NCBI GenBank assembly: GCA_030374805.1
Contig: JARGSG010000225.1
Location: forward strand, 1 to 64,000
DNA length: 64,000 nt
Direction: 5' to 3'
Source: Gracilaria gracilis
Lineage: Eukaryota; Rhodophyta; Florideophyceae; Gracilariales; Gracilariaceae
The translations under genes were made by a program, and so were the position numbers. This document shows, in pieces, positions 21,965-32,139 of this stretch. How positions within the stretch are numbered: position 1 is the stretch's first letter; each line of letters begins with the position of its first letter. The notes beneath the pieces are model-generated. The model made no database searches and was not told the origin of the DNA. It was given only the letters and a program-made list of their open reading frames with translations.

Positions 21965-23491
21965 ATGCCGCCCGCGTTCGTCACTTCCTTCATTCCGCGC
22001 CAACCGCACGTCTTCAATTCACGTCGCACAGCCCCGCCGTCACGCTCCATCCGCCGCCGCTCCCCGCTGCTCCCCACCGCGTCGGCAGCCCACACGTCCC
22101 ACTCCTCCAACGCTTCAAACGGCTCCAACGGTGTCGCCAAACATTCCAATTGGCACCGCTCCGACGACCATCTGTCGTCCTCCAATGCTCCGTCAAACCC
22201 GCCGCCCGAGCCGCACCCGTCTCACACCTCCTCCTTTCTCAACCTCGCCTCCGCCTCGCCAATACACCACGTCAACGCCAACCCCGTCAACGCACCCGCA
22301 CGCAATGGCGCCGCTTCTCCCAAATCTTCCCAGCTGCACGTCTTCAACTCCCCCACCCAAAATGGACTCCCCCGTGCTACAGACCACACCGCTACCCCAT
22401 TGCCGTCCTACCAAACTGCTGAGCACATGCCTGCTGCTGACGCTCGTTCGCACCAACGTACGCCCGCCACCGACTTTGTCACCATGCCGTCCAACTCCAG
22501 CCCGCCGCTACCTCGCGTGCTCATCATCCACTGCGGCGGCACCTTCGGCATGCAGCAGTCAACCACGCACCATTCAACCACCTTGAAGCCCGCCTCCTTC
22601 CTGGCCGACCTGCAAGACGCCTTCCTCGAACTCGATCAAATCGCCCGTCTGCACGTCTCCACCCCCATGAACCTCGACAGCACCCGCATGGGGCCCGACC
22701 ACTGGATCAAGATCGCCAAGCTGCTCGACAAGCACCGCGACAGGTATGACGGCTTCGTCATCATCCACGGCACGGATACCATGTCGTACACGGGCGCCGC
22801 GCTTTCGCTCATGCTTGCCGGCTTCCGTAAACCCGTCGTGCTCACGGGCAGCCAAAGGCCCATGCTGATGCCGCGCTCCGATGCGCGCCAAAACCTTGTG
22901 GACGCCGTCACCATGGCGTGTCAGCCGAAACTGCAGGAGTTTGCCGTGTGCTTTGGTGGCTTGCTCCTGCGTGCAAACCGTGCCATGAAGTACTCTTCGT
23001 CCGCCTATCGCGCGTTTTCCTCACCCACGCATCCGCCACTCGCCGTCATGGGCGTCGACATTGAATGGAACCAGGACGCCTTGTGGAACGACCCCGGCGT
23101 GTACCGACCGCGCATCAAGCTCGATCCCAACGTCATCCGAATCCCCGTTGTGCCGGGCGCCAACCCCAAAATGTCCTACGGCGACCTGTACGCACGCGGT
23201 GTGCGCGGAGCTGTCATCGAGAGCTTCGGCGTGGGCAACGTGCCGGACCACCGCGGTGCTGGCTGGATGGGCTGGCTTCGCGCTCAGCAGAGGCGCGGTT
23301 TGAAGATTTATTTGTCCACGCAGTGCGCCACCGGACCGCTCAACCCCAATTTGTACAATAGCGGCGCCGCTGGGGCTTTGGGTGCGACCAGTACGAAGCG
23401 CATGACCATCGAGACGGCGGTGGCGAAAATGATGCTGTGCTTGGCGCACCCCGACTTGCACTTGAGTTATCCGTTGGCCGGAGAACTCTGA
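21965..23491 (+). CDS. Type I (AnsA-like) L-asparaginase
   Basis: This enzyme hydrolyses asparagine to aspartate and ammonia. Motifs are IIHCGGTFGM near residue 190 (first catalytic Thr), VIIHGTDTMSYTGAAL near 265 (second catalytic Thr-Asp), VLTGSQRPM, SDARQNLVDAV, and RAMKYSSSAYRAFSSP with the catalytic Lys. The family core of about 320 residues is preceded by some 180 low-complexity residues rich in Ser, Pro, His and Asn. I chose the ATG at 21965 (508 residues) because upstream sequence is C/T-rich like a leader. The first 30 residues (Phe, Arg, Ser, Pro rich) could be a transit peptide. GGTFGM replaces the more usual GGTIGM. Stop TGA; no intron. Confidence 0.9.
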   Translation: MPPAFVTSFIPRQPHVFNSRRTAPPSRSIRRRSPLLPTASAAHTSHSSNASNGSNGVAKHSNWHRSDDHLSSSNAPSNPPPEPHPSHTSSFLNLASASPIHHVNANPVNAPARNGAASPKSSQLHVFNSPTQNGLPRATDHTATPLPSYQTAEHMPAADARSHQRTPATDFVTMPSNSSPPLPRVLIIHCGGTFGMQQSTTHHSTTLKPASFLADLQDAFLELDQIARLHVSTPMNLDSTRMGPDHWIKIAKLLDKHRDRYDGFVIIHGTDTMSYTGAALSLMLAGFRKPVVLTGSQRPMLMPRSDARQNLVDAVTMACQPKLQEFAVCFGGLLLRANRAMKYSSSAYRAFSSPTHPPLAVMGVDIEWNQDALWNDPGVYRPRIKLDPNVIRIPVVPGANPKMSYGDLYARGVRGAVIESFGVGNVPDHRGAGWMGWLRAQQRRGLKIYLSTQCATGPLNPNLYNSGAAGALGATSTKRMTIETAVAKMMLCLAHPDLHLSYPLAGEL

Positions 23492-24440
23492 ATCCTGCTG
23501 GCGCGAGTCATTGTAGTACGCACCACATGTACATGTATGTAATACTGTATAACCTTTTGGGTTTCCCAACCCACGAAGGTATCTGTGGAATCCAAAGATG
23601 CTCCTAGTGGAAAGGCAACCCCATGTACGGGCTCACTGAACAACTGGAAAAAGTTAGCCCCTCGCTTTTTGGACAAGAAGCCATTGCTGACTTGTAAACT
23701 TGTTATATCTTATAGTTTGAAGAGACAGTGCGGGCAGCTGCTCCAAAATCGATACTTACTCCAGCATCACTGCCTGCACCACATTCCTTTTGATCATGAA
23801 GGCGGTGGTGGCGCAGTTGTTGAACTGTAAAATAGTTGACATGAAGTTCGTCGGGAGTTCCCAGGTACAGGAATATTCCGAAACACTCAAATTGAGATGG
23901 TTCACTGTGCTGTGAGCTCCAAAGCCGTGAAGTGTTGATGACTGAACGGCATCGCTGTTCTTTGCGGAGCTGTTTGCTCAACATGATGGTACGCTGATAG
24001 CTATAAAGGAGGAGAACACTCATAATTATGTGCGTGCTGGCGTGCTGTTACGCTGATCAATCACAACCCTACACCGGGCTGTCGCTGAGACAGCGAGATA
24101 TGTCGCTGAAGGAGGTCTGCTGCGAGAGATGTGGCGACCATTTTGGGTCATGTTTTTCGAAGATGGGCCAGCGCCACTTAACAACCTGTTGACGCTTTCG
24201 TTTTCCGCTCTCTAGAGTCGAGCTACGAGGTTACGCTCGTGTAGACAACAGAGCAGACGGTCACCTGTCATCACTTTGGGCTCTGGTTTCCCCGTACCGT
24301 TGTACACATCGTTCTCCTTTGTTCCTTGTTCAGATTTTGACGTCGTCTCCTCAGTTCGGCCTCCGTTGGAGATGTACACATCGTTGTATCTCATCCATGA
24401 CACACATGGTGCGTGTACGTTGTATCATGGCTCCAGGTTG
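23492..24440. other. Intergenic stretch, no gene recognised
   Basis: This stretch is AT-richer than the gene island. Short open frames on both strands show no family resemblance. Two similar 13-mers around GATGTACACATCG occur at 24305 and 24371. No RNA gene was recognised. Confidence 0.4.
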
Positions 24441-25186
24441 GAGCACAACACCCTCCACGATGAGGGGCAGTGACAAGTATGTTCAAATGGTGTGATGCGG
24501 CGGCGAGCTCGAAGCTTGCGTCGAGCGCATATGATGTGAGGAGAACCGCGACGCATTGGTGCGATCCCTGTCCGTTGATAATGTCTCTTGGAGATGCAGC
24601 TAGCAGATTGCAGTATATGTCCACTTATTCCTGCGTTTACGGCGATAAAGCAATCAAACTTGCACAGCTGAAACAGATGGGCTCATGGTCGTCGTAAGGT
24701 CCTGCGAATCCCCAGCATGTGAAACCGTATCATCTTGAGTTCTCGATTCGCCGACATGAGACTCTTGCAGTTCAGCAAACGATACCAATCGTTCCTTCGA
24801 AAGAGATGCTGTCGTAGAGCTTGTACAACTTGCTCTACATAGCTAAGGTTAAAGAGACTGTCCAAATTAACTTCATTAGTTTACTAACACTGCTCATAGC
24901 AGCGGTCAATGTGGACCTAGCTCGAGTACTTGATACTCGTTCTGATTTTGTACATGAGGGTCATTGTTCAGGGACAGATTTGATTGCGTGTAACGAATGC
25001 AGCCCTGCATGTGGAGCACCTTGACTGAAGCTTAAAATAGTCTGAGGTGAGTTTCTACTGTTAACTAGATACCATGAACGCTCTTGCTCATCACTCCACT
25101 TCGTCTCTCGCACACACTTGAAGCAAATCCGTTTATCATTGAACGGTTTTCTTTACTTTAACAACAACTTTCTCTACCGCAATGTT

Positions 25187-25591
25187 TCACTCCTTTCTGG
25201 TCCTGTACAAACGTTTACAACCACCGTAAGCATTTGAAATACCTTCTACGATGGAACGCCCCGCCCTCTTGAACGGCTCAGTGACGATGGCACCACAGAG
25301 CCTTATGCACTGTTTTCGTTTTCGTCTTCTATCCACAGCGGCCGGGTCGGGCTCGCATCGAGCCATAGGGATGGGCTCTTCTTGCCTGGGCTTTTCTTGC
25401 CTGAGCTGCATTGGTCCGCTTTCGTCCACTTCTTCTGCCTCATCCAAAGGAGGCAAAACAATTATGCCCTCCAGTGGGGCGCTCCGCCCATACACATCTC
25501 GTTCAATATACGTTTCCGGGTTCATCGACTCCGGATCGTCGAGCATCACCCACTCATCTTCACGAAAACACGAACGGATTTTGCTGAACAT
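25187..25591 (-). CDS. Unknown small basic/acidic protein, copy 1
   Basis: The 134-residue protein starts MFSKIRSCFREDEWV, is acidic in the middle (PPLDEAEEVDESGP), has two KPRQE-type repeats, then a basic VDRRRKRKQC segment and a Cys-containing tail (SNAYGGCKRL). It is almost identical to copy 2 at 28222-28656, while flanking DNA between the duplicated units differs much more; that contrast suggests selection on the protein or gene conversion. RRKRK may be a nuclear localisation signal. No family was recognised. Its promoter has TATAAAAG at 25801-25808 on the minus strand, about 210 bp upstream of the ATG. Confidence 0.7.
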   Translation of the reverse strand: MFSKIRSCFREDEWVMLDDPESMNPETYIERDVYGRSAPLEGIIVLPPLDEAEEVDESGPMQLRQEKPRQEEPIPMARCEPDPAAVDRRRKRKQCIRLCGAIVTEPFKRAGRSIVEGISNAYGGCKRLYRTRKE

Positions 25592-25800
25592 TGTGCGGTG
25601 GTAAGAAAAGATGAAGAATGAAAGAACGGTGGTAGGAAAAGAGGAAGAATGAAAGAATGAGAAAAAGAATGAATGAAAGACGAAGGATAGAGGAAAGGTA
25701 GAACTGCTTGTTCGAAGCAGTGTGTGTTGTTGTGACTAAGGAGCAGTAGTGAGAGTTGCTGAGGATGGTTTGGAGCGTGAGAAGAGCAGTGAGTGCTCGC

Positions 25801-25808
25801 CTTTTATA
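25801..25808 (-). promoter_or_regulatory. TATA box of small gene copy 1
   Basis: TATAAAAG is followed by GCGAGCACTCA. The same string occurs upstream of copy 2 at 28815-28822, while surrounding bases differ. Confidence 0.6.
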
Positions 25809-25876
25809 GCTCTCCAGAATACCCCCTGACTCTCTCAGCTGACAAACAAATTCGCTTACTTTCATGTCGTGTGGTG

Positions 25877-25905
25877 CGTGCGTGCGTGCGTGCGTGCGTG
25901 CATCA
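25877..25905. repeat. TGCG microsatellite
   Basis: About seven tandem CGTG/TGCG units lie upstream of small gene copy 1. Unit 2 has only about three at the matching place (28914-28926), so the array changed length after duplication. Confidence 0.7.
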
Positions 25906-28221
25906 TTCGTTTATGGAAACCGTAACTTGAAGTTGTCATCGTTGTCAGGCTGCTCTGTTGCAAGAGCTGGAGAACGAGCAGGAGAATGATGCATATCGCT
26001 TTACAAAGCAGTCTTCGATTCAGTTGGAGTGGTAAGTGGACTCAAATTCAATCCACTCACTGTCATGAGGGAGAGTGAGAGCCTCAGATTGAGTGTAGTG
26101 TAGCGTGAGTTTGGTGGGTTTTATGCCTCTGTTCCAAAAGAGGAAACCGTTGCGTTCCTTAGTACAAGTGGGAGGGCGACATAAGGTTTAGTACAAAGTA
26201 CTCAAATCCAGAGAGAGGGCGATGAATTGGACACCTAACTATGAGGCGCTAGTATAAATAAGAGGACCGCATAAGGTTTAGTACAAAGCAGTCGAATTAG
26301 GAGTGGGTTGAATTGGGTAGCTTGCGGTTTGGTGAGGGCGAATGAAGTACACCTATGTACCCGTGCATGTGTTTCATGCATACGTATAAGTTATCAAAGT
26401 TTTGTTTCCTTCTTTTTCTTTGGACTATGAACAAGAATAGAACGCGATTCTCCGTACACTCTCGGAAGAGGATGTTCACACGTTCATCCTTTTCTAAACT
26501 GACGAGAACTAGGCAATGTGTTTCAATTTTCACTGTTGCAAGTACGTACTACCGAGAGAATCATCAACTCTTATTCTTCACTTCAACTCACAAATACAAG
26601 TACATGTGAGCATCCTTGTCTGCTCAACTCGGATAGACTGACCTACAGTTCTCCTCTCCTGCATGGAGAACTGCACGACTGTCGCAGTATGGGACGTACA
26701 ATAACTCCCGTAGTTCGTACCTTGGTGCCTGTCGTACGGGCTGGTACATACGGTACCTTCGTACCACGGTAGCGTTGTACCTTCGGTACCAGCGGTACCA
26801 AGGCAAGCGGCTACCAACCGCATTTCCAAGCTCGACAGCAGCCCTCGCGCCTTCCACCCTTGTTTCCGACTCCTAAAATCAAAGGTCCACTCCAAAGTCG
26901 TCGTTGCTGCGTCGAAATCGTTACCAGATGTCAGAGCAGCGCAACATCGGAGCACAACAGCCTCCACGATGAGGAGCAGCCGACAAGTCCTTTCAGAAGG
27001 CGTGATATGGCAGCGCGAGCGTAGTGTGCGGCGAACCGCGCCGCATTGGTGCTGTCCCTGTCCGTTGATGATGTCTCTTGGTGATGCTGCTCGCAGATTG
27101 TAGTGTATGTCGACTTAGTTTTGCGTTTACGGCGATGAGGAGGTCAAACTTGCAGAACTGATAAAGATAGGCTCATGGTTGTCGTAAGGTCCTGCAAATC
27201 CCCAGGATGTGAAACCATATAATCTTGAGTTCTCGATTCGCTGCCATGAGACTCTTGTGGTTCGGGCAAACGGAAACGCTCGTTACCTTAAGGAAACGCT
27301 GTCGTACAGCTTGTAGAACCTGTCCCACAGAGCCTCGGTTAAAGAGGCTGTCAAAGCCGACTTCATTAGTCTACAAAACACTGTACGAAGCAGCGGTCTG
27401 TACATGCTTACCTCATGTATCCTGTAATAGTTGTTAATCGTTTGCACATGATGGGGATCGTTTGGGAACAGGTCTTGGAAAGACAACTCTTTGGTGACCG
27501 TATGGATCATGCGCGTGTAAAGGTCTGGGGGATTGCACGCTGTGTGACACAACTTGTTTCAGATCCGAAGCTCCGAAGCTAAACACCACTTTGAGACGCC
27601 CAACATCACCCGTCACCACCACCTGGCTACCTGGCACACATCTCTCCCTCTAAAAGCTCTTCCTCCTTTCTCCTCTTACTTCTCTTCTCCCTCCCCATAC
27701 ATCTCTTGCATCCAAGTCTGCACGGTTTTCGGAAACGATTTCGTGCTGTTTAGTTTTTGCTTTGGACCTGAAGTTGTATGTAACGCTGACTTTGAGAACG
27801 AAGCATTTAATATTAGTCCCACATCCCTAAACATGCACCCAGAACACTGCTGTTCATAAGGTGTAGAAGAAGAACAGCACCACTCTCATTAGTGGGAAAC
27901 ATCTCATACAAGACTGACAGAACTAATGACAAAGAGCTGCACTCTCCGTTTTGTCAGCCTTGAGGGTGACCCAAGAAGGGAAAAGTGCGATTAGGTTGCG
28001 TGTAACGAATACAGCTCTGCAATTGGAACCCCAACGCCACTATTAAATACTTCGTTCTCAACTTCACAGTTGGAGCACCTTGTGTCAAGATAAAATGGTT
28101 TGAGATAAGAATCTATTGTTAACTACCACTCCATATCTTCTTTCGCACGCAAATGAAACAAATCCGTTTATCACTCAACGGTTTTCTTTGCTTTCTCAAC
28201 AACTTTCTCTACCGCAATGTT

Positions 28222-28656
28222 TCACTCCTTTCTGGTCCTGCACAAACGTTTACAACCACCGTAAGCATTTGAAATACCTGCTACGATGGAACGCCCCGCC
28301 CTCTTGAACGGCTCAGTGACGATGGCACCACAGAGCCTTATGCACTGTTTTCGTTTTCGTCTTCTATCCACAGCGGCCGGGTCGGGCTCACATCGAGCAA
28401 TAGGGATGGGCTCTTCTTGCCTGGGCTTTTCTTGCCTGGGCTTTTCTTGCCTGGGCTTTTCTTGCCTGAGCTGCATTGGTCCGCTTTCGTCCACTTCTTC
28501 TGCCTCATCCAAAGGAGGCAAAACAATTATGCCCTCCAGTGGGGCGCTCCGCCCATACACATCTCGTTCAATATACGTTTCCGGGTTCATCGACTCCGGA
28601 TCGTCGAGCATCACCCACTCATCTTCACGAAAACACGAACGGATTTTGCTGAACAT
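28222..28656 (-). CDS. Unknown small basic/acidic protein, copy 2
   Basis: The 144-residue paralogue of 25187-25591 differs mainly by expansion of KPRQE from two to four units (15-bp repeat at 28420-28465) and by four single-residue changes (Met/Ile, Glu/Ala, Tyr/Cys near the end among them). The ATG at 28656 matches the start of copy 1. A longer frame to 28803 adds unrelated leader and is not conserved in copy 1. Transcription probably starts below the TATA box at 28815-28822. Confidence 0.7.
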   Translation of the reverse strand: MFSKIRSCFREDEWVMLDDPESMNPETYIERDVYGRSAPLEGIIVLPPLDEAEEVDESGPMQLRQEKPRQEKPRQEKPRQEEPIPIARCEPDPAAVDRRRKRKQCIRLCGAIVTEPFKRAGRSIVAGISNAYGGCKRLCRTRKE

Positions 28657-28814
28657 TTTGTGAGAGCAAGGAAGAAGAAAGAAGGAGAGGAAAGATAGGT
28701 AGGAGAAAGATGGAACTGCTGATGTGAAGCAATGCGTATTGTATGAGGAAGGAGAGGCAGTAGTGAGGGTTGCCGGGGATGGTTCGGGTCTAGCAAGAAG
28801 CAATGAGTGCTCGC

Positions 28815-28822
28815 CTTTTATA
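28815..28822 (-). promoter_or_regulatory. TATA box of small gene copy 2
   Basis: TATAAAAG followed by GCGAGCACTCA, about 160 bp upstream of the ATG; matches the box of copy 1. Confidence 0.6.
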
Positions 28823-29988
28823 CTCTTCCAGAGTGCACCCGGACCTTGGACTCTCTACTAGAGTAGTCAGTAGTACTGAAAATCTAACTCGTCTACTTTC
28901 ATGTCGTGTGCTGCGTGCGTGCGTGCATCATTCGTTTCTGTAAACCATAACGTGGAAGCCGTCATCGTTGTCAAGCTGCTGTGATTCAACAGCTGAAGAA
29001 CGAGCAAGAGAACGAAGCAGGAGAATGATGCATATCGCTTTGCAAAGCAGTCTTCGGTTCAGTTAGAGTGGTAGTTGGACTCAAATTCAGTCCCTTCACC
29101 GTCATGAGGCAGAGTGAGAGCCTCAGGTTGAGTATAGTGTAGCATGAATGTGGTGGGTTTTGTGCATCCGTTCCGAAATAGGAAACCGCTGCGTTCCTTA
29201 GTACAAGTGAGAAGGCGGCATGTGGTTTAATAAAAAAGTACCCAAATCGAGAGAGAGACAGAGAGATGAATTGGACACCTAACTATGAGGCGCTAGCATA
29301 AAAGTAAGAGGACCGCATAAGGTTTAGTTCAAAGTAGTCGGATCAGTAGTGGGTTGAATTGTGTAGCTACGGTTTGGTGAGGGCGAGTAAAGTACACCTG
29401 CATCTTTTACATGCGTACTTGTTTCTAGACTGCTGAGAAGCCAACAATGTGCTTCGGGTTTGACTGCTGGACCTATTGTGTACTCGCACTTGTCATTGAA
29501 AGCCAAAATTACATGTGAGCATCTATATCGACACCACTCTCATGAGCTGATCTGCGTTTCTCCCCTCATATGAGGGTAGAACCGTAGATCATGTATGGAG
29601 AACTGTACGCCAGCCGCTGGCTGTATGGAAGGTACAGTATGTCTCTTAGTCGGTACATTGGCAAGGGTTAACTTGCCTCCCGTATGAGCTGGTAGTACAT
29701 ACGGTACAAGTACCGTCGTACAACGATAGGGTTCTACCTTCGGTAGAGTTACCGTTGTGCCAGCGTCAGCACTTGTGGTACGAAGGCGAACAGCTACTAC
29801 ACGGTCCAGCCGCATTTGCAAGATGGACAAAAGCGCTCGTGCTTTCCCCGAATTTCCTACTCGAGTCGAGGTTGTTGGGGCGATTACGTGGCCAATTGGC
29901 AGAGCAGCGCAACATTGCTGTGAGCGACAGCAGTTCCAAGATGTGGGTATATTTAATTAATGTTTAATTAAAAACGGCTATGCACCGC

Positions 29989-30010
29989 ACGTTTTGGACG
30001 TCCAAAACGT
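29989..30010. promoter_or_regulatory. 22-bp perfect palindrome upstream of the lipase
   Basis: The arm ACGTTTTGGAC is followed immediately by its reverse complement. The centre is GACGTC, a core like that bound by bZIP factors. It lies about 200 bp before the lipase ATG and just after a TTTAATTAA direct repeat (29952-29970). A regulatory role is inferred from position and symmetry. Confidence 0.45.
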
Positions 30011-30212
30011 TCGCACGCACGCTCTGTCCAGTAGATAAATTTTCATATGAGCTCATCATTGCGCTCCCTCTAGCCTTACAACAGACAACGGTACCGTTGG
30101 TACCAGCAGCCTTGTGCCACAATGGTTCTCCTAATCAGCGTGATGCTAAACCGGGCACTCGATTTCTGTCGAGTTCCAACACTCACGCCGCGGTCTGCTG
30201 CCCCAGTCAACC

Positions 30213-31605
30213 ATGGCGTCCACGCAAGGAGCCGAACCAGAGCCTCACGATGGGCAAAAAAGTCCAACTGTGTACGAGGAGATCCATGATATGCTCAGCT
30301 ATGCCTCCATGATGTATCTTGTCGCCGAACTCAGAGCCATGGCACGACAAGGCACACTGCAGAATTGCGATGCGATTCTGAGCCTGCCCTTGACTTTTGG
30401 TGCGATTAGCAGCATTTATGAGGAGCATGGTCAACTTCTGAATACGCTTCATGGAGAAAATCGGCACAACCTTCACGGACGGGTTTTGCAAACTATGATG
30501 AGCAAGAAGTCAATCGACCCAGAACAACCCAACGGCACAAAGATCGTCGTCTTTAGTGACGATGATGCAGACGAACTGGTCTACTCCATTGCGGTCGACT
30601 ACAGCACAAGAAATGTTGTGGTCGCATTTCGGGGAACGGTAACTCCCACGGATATTACCGCTGATATCAAGACCTTCCAGAAGAAGGTCCCAAATCCTCT
30701 CCGAACCAAGATTCCGAACCCTATCGACGCCAACACTTCGAACCCCGTTTCTGCTGAGAAGATCGACAAAACGCAGCCAAAGTTCATGAAGCTTCACAAC
30801 GGATTTTACCAGTACCTCTTCCAACAGAAGACTCCAGAGCAAAAGTCCAAGTATGAGCTCATTCTAGAGCAAGCCAGTAGCATTCTACAGAAGCACAAGG
30901 GCTTCCGACTCTACGTAACGGGACACAGTCTTGGGGGAGCGCTTTGCACATTGTTCTCCTCCTATGCGGCCCTAGATCCCGTCCTTGTCGACCCTGTCAT
31001 TTGCTACAGTTTTGCCTCTCCCAAGCTTGGTACTTTGTCCTTTCGCAAAGTGTTTCAGGTAAGTCTTTGTTGCGAAGAGCGGCGATGCAGTTCGAATCCG
31101 TTCTCACTTACAAATTGTTTCCCATGATCCGTCTTCCCAGGAATTGGAACGCGAAGGCAAGCTGCGGCTCCTACGAGTGGCAAACAAGGACGATCCGGTA
31201 ACTGTCTTGCCCAGGGACGTAGGCACAATCTTGCCTGCCGACCTGAATTGCGCCATGCAGTTTGTCAGCTTGACTCAAGGAAACATCTACCGACATGTTG
31301 GGATGGGAGTCCTCCTCTATACCGATGGCACCCTCAAGATCTTTCACGCTCGAAGAAAAACGAATTACTTTCGCACTCTGGTAAGTGACTGGGCCAAGCT
31401 CTGGGCAAGGGGCTTCTACGTCTGCGTGAAGCTGTTTTGTTGTTTGCTGGGCCGTGGGGAGAACTATCGCGCCTACCATGGATATCCAGCGTACTTTAGC
31501 AGATTGGAGGGTAACGACAATGAGCTGCAGCGATTTCGCCTTGAGGAGCTGTACTCCTTCTTTGAATCCGGTGACAAGGAAGTGGTGAAGACTAGGTACT
31601 GGTAG
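30213..31605 (+). CDS. Class 3 lipase (triacylglycerol lipase-like), one intron
   Basis: Exons 30213-31058 and 31141-31605 join in phase 0 across an 82-bp intron (GTAAGT...CCCAG) to give 436 residues. The alpha/beta-hydrolase features are VAFRGTV near 136 (oxyanion region), VTGHSLGGAL near 235 (nucleophile Ser), NKDDPVTVLP just after the intron (catalytic Asp) and YRHVG (His region). Family members hydrolyse acylglycerols or related esters. A 40-residue insert with repeated NP-x-x-x-K-x-PNP units lies near 165. A Cys-rich hydrophobic stretch near 400 (FYVCVKLFCCLLG) might contact membranes. No signal peptide is clear. Stop TAG. Confidence 0.9.
31059..31140 (+). other. Spliceosomal intron of the lipase gene
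   Basis: GTAAGT donor and TTCCCAG acceptor, 82 bp. Removing it joins the Ser-containing half to the Asp/His-containing half of the lipase without a frame change. Confidence 0.9.
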
Positions 31606-31756
31606 CTTGGACCAGAACATCAAATGGCGAGGGGCAAACCACTAGGTAATGTTACTACCCTACAAGGGTAGTGTGAAACAGAACATAACGTGGCAACGAG
31701 CTGGCGAATATATGGACGTGGTCCTAACTCCTACCTTTGTACTATCTTCATCATTA

Positions 31757-31950
31757 GGTCTTTGAAGTTGTTAGGCCACATTTGCGCAGTTTCTCGATCT
31801 ATACGTAAAGCCAAAATCACTGAACAGTAGTGTAGCAAATACGATAAAACCTCGTAACTAAGCACAACAAAGAACTGAAATAATAAAAACAAAGATTTTA
31901 CTGAAGAGACCCACCAAGAATGTATTATTTCGTAACTGCTTATACATAAG
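31757..31950 (+). repeat. Left terminal inverted repeat of transposon B
   Basis: Starts GGTCTTTGAAGTTGTTAGGC and is the reverse complement of 46984-47177 with scattered mismatches. Confidence 0.75.
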
Positions 31951-32139
31951 ACCTATAACGTTGTTATTGTAAGACAACGCAGTTACGACATCTATTGTTA
32001 AGACATGTAATGTTTCTATTAGTACAGTAGATCAATTTGTAGTTATTAGGTCTCCAGCTAAAATAGTGGGTAAAGTCGAGAAGACGTAGTGTTTGCGCAG
32101 CAACCCAGCAACCTATTTAAACGCAAAAACAAGAACATT

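Larger units (their letters stand above)
24441..26949. repeat. Tandem segmental duplication, unit 1
   Basis: The unit begins GAGCACAACACCCTCCACGA and ends with CAGAGCAGCGCAACAT. The same start and end flank the next unit at 26950-29914. Matches extend along the whole unit with many substitutions and small indels, so the duplication is not recent. It contains the small gene at 25187-25591, its TATA box, a TGCG microsatellite at 25877-25905 and a GGTACC-rich segment near 26740-26810. Confidence 0.8.
26950..29914. repeat. Tandem segmental duplication, unit 2
   Basis: Direct neighbour and homologue of 24441-26949, about 450 bp longer because of extra sequence near 27500-27990. It contains small gene copy 2, a conserved upstream block (TCATGAGG...GAGAGCCTCAG) and a second GTAC-rich segment near 29620-29780. 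The unit boundary string CAGAGCAGCGCAACAT recurs, without its first bases, at its end. Confidence 0.8.

Noticed and set aside
31641..31690. ACTACCC/GGGTAGT hairpin after the lipase as a terminator
   Set aside because: Hairpin terminators are a bacterial feature. In this eukaryotic setting a 7-bp stem is weak evidence and was left out.
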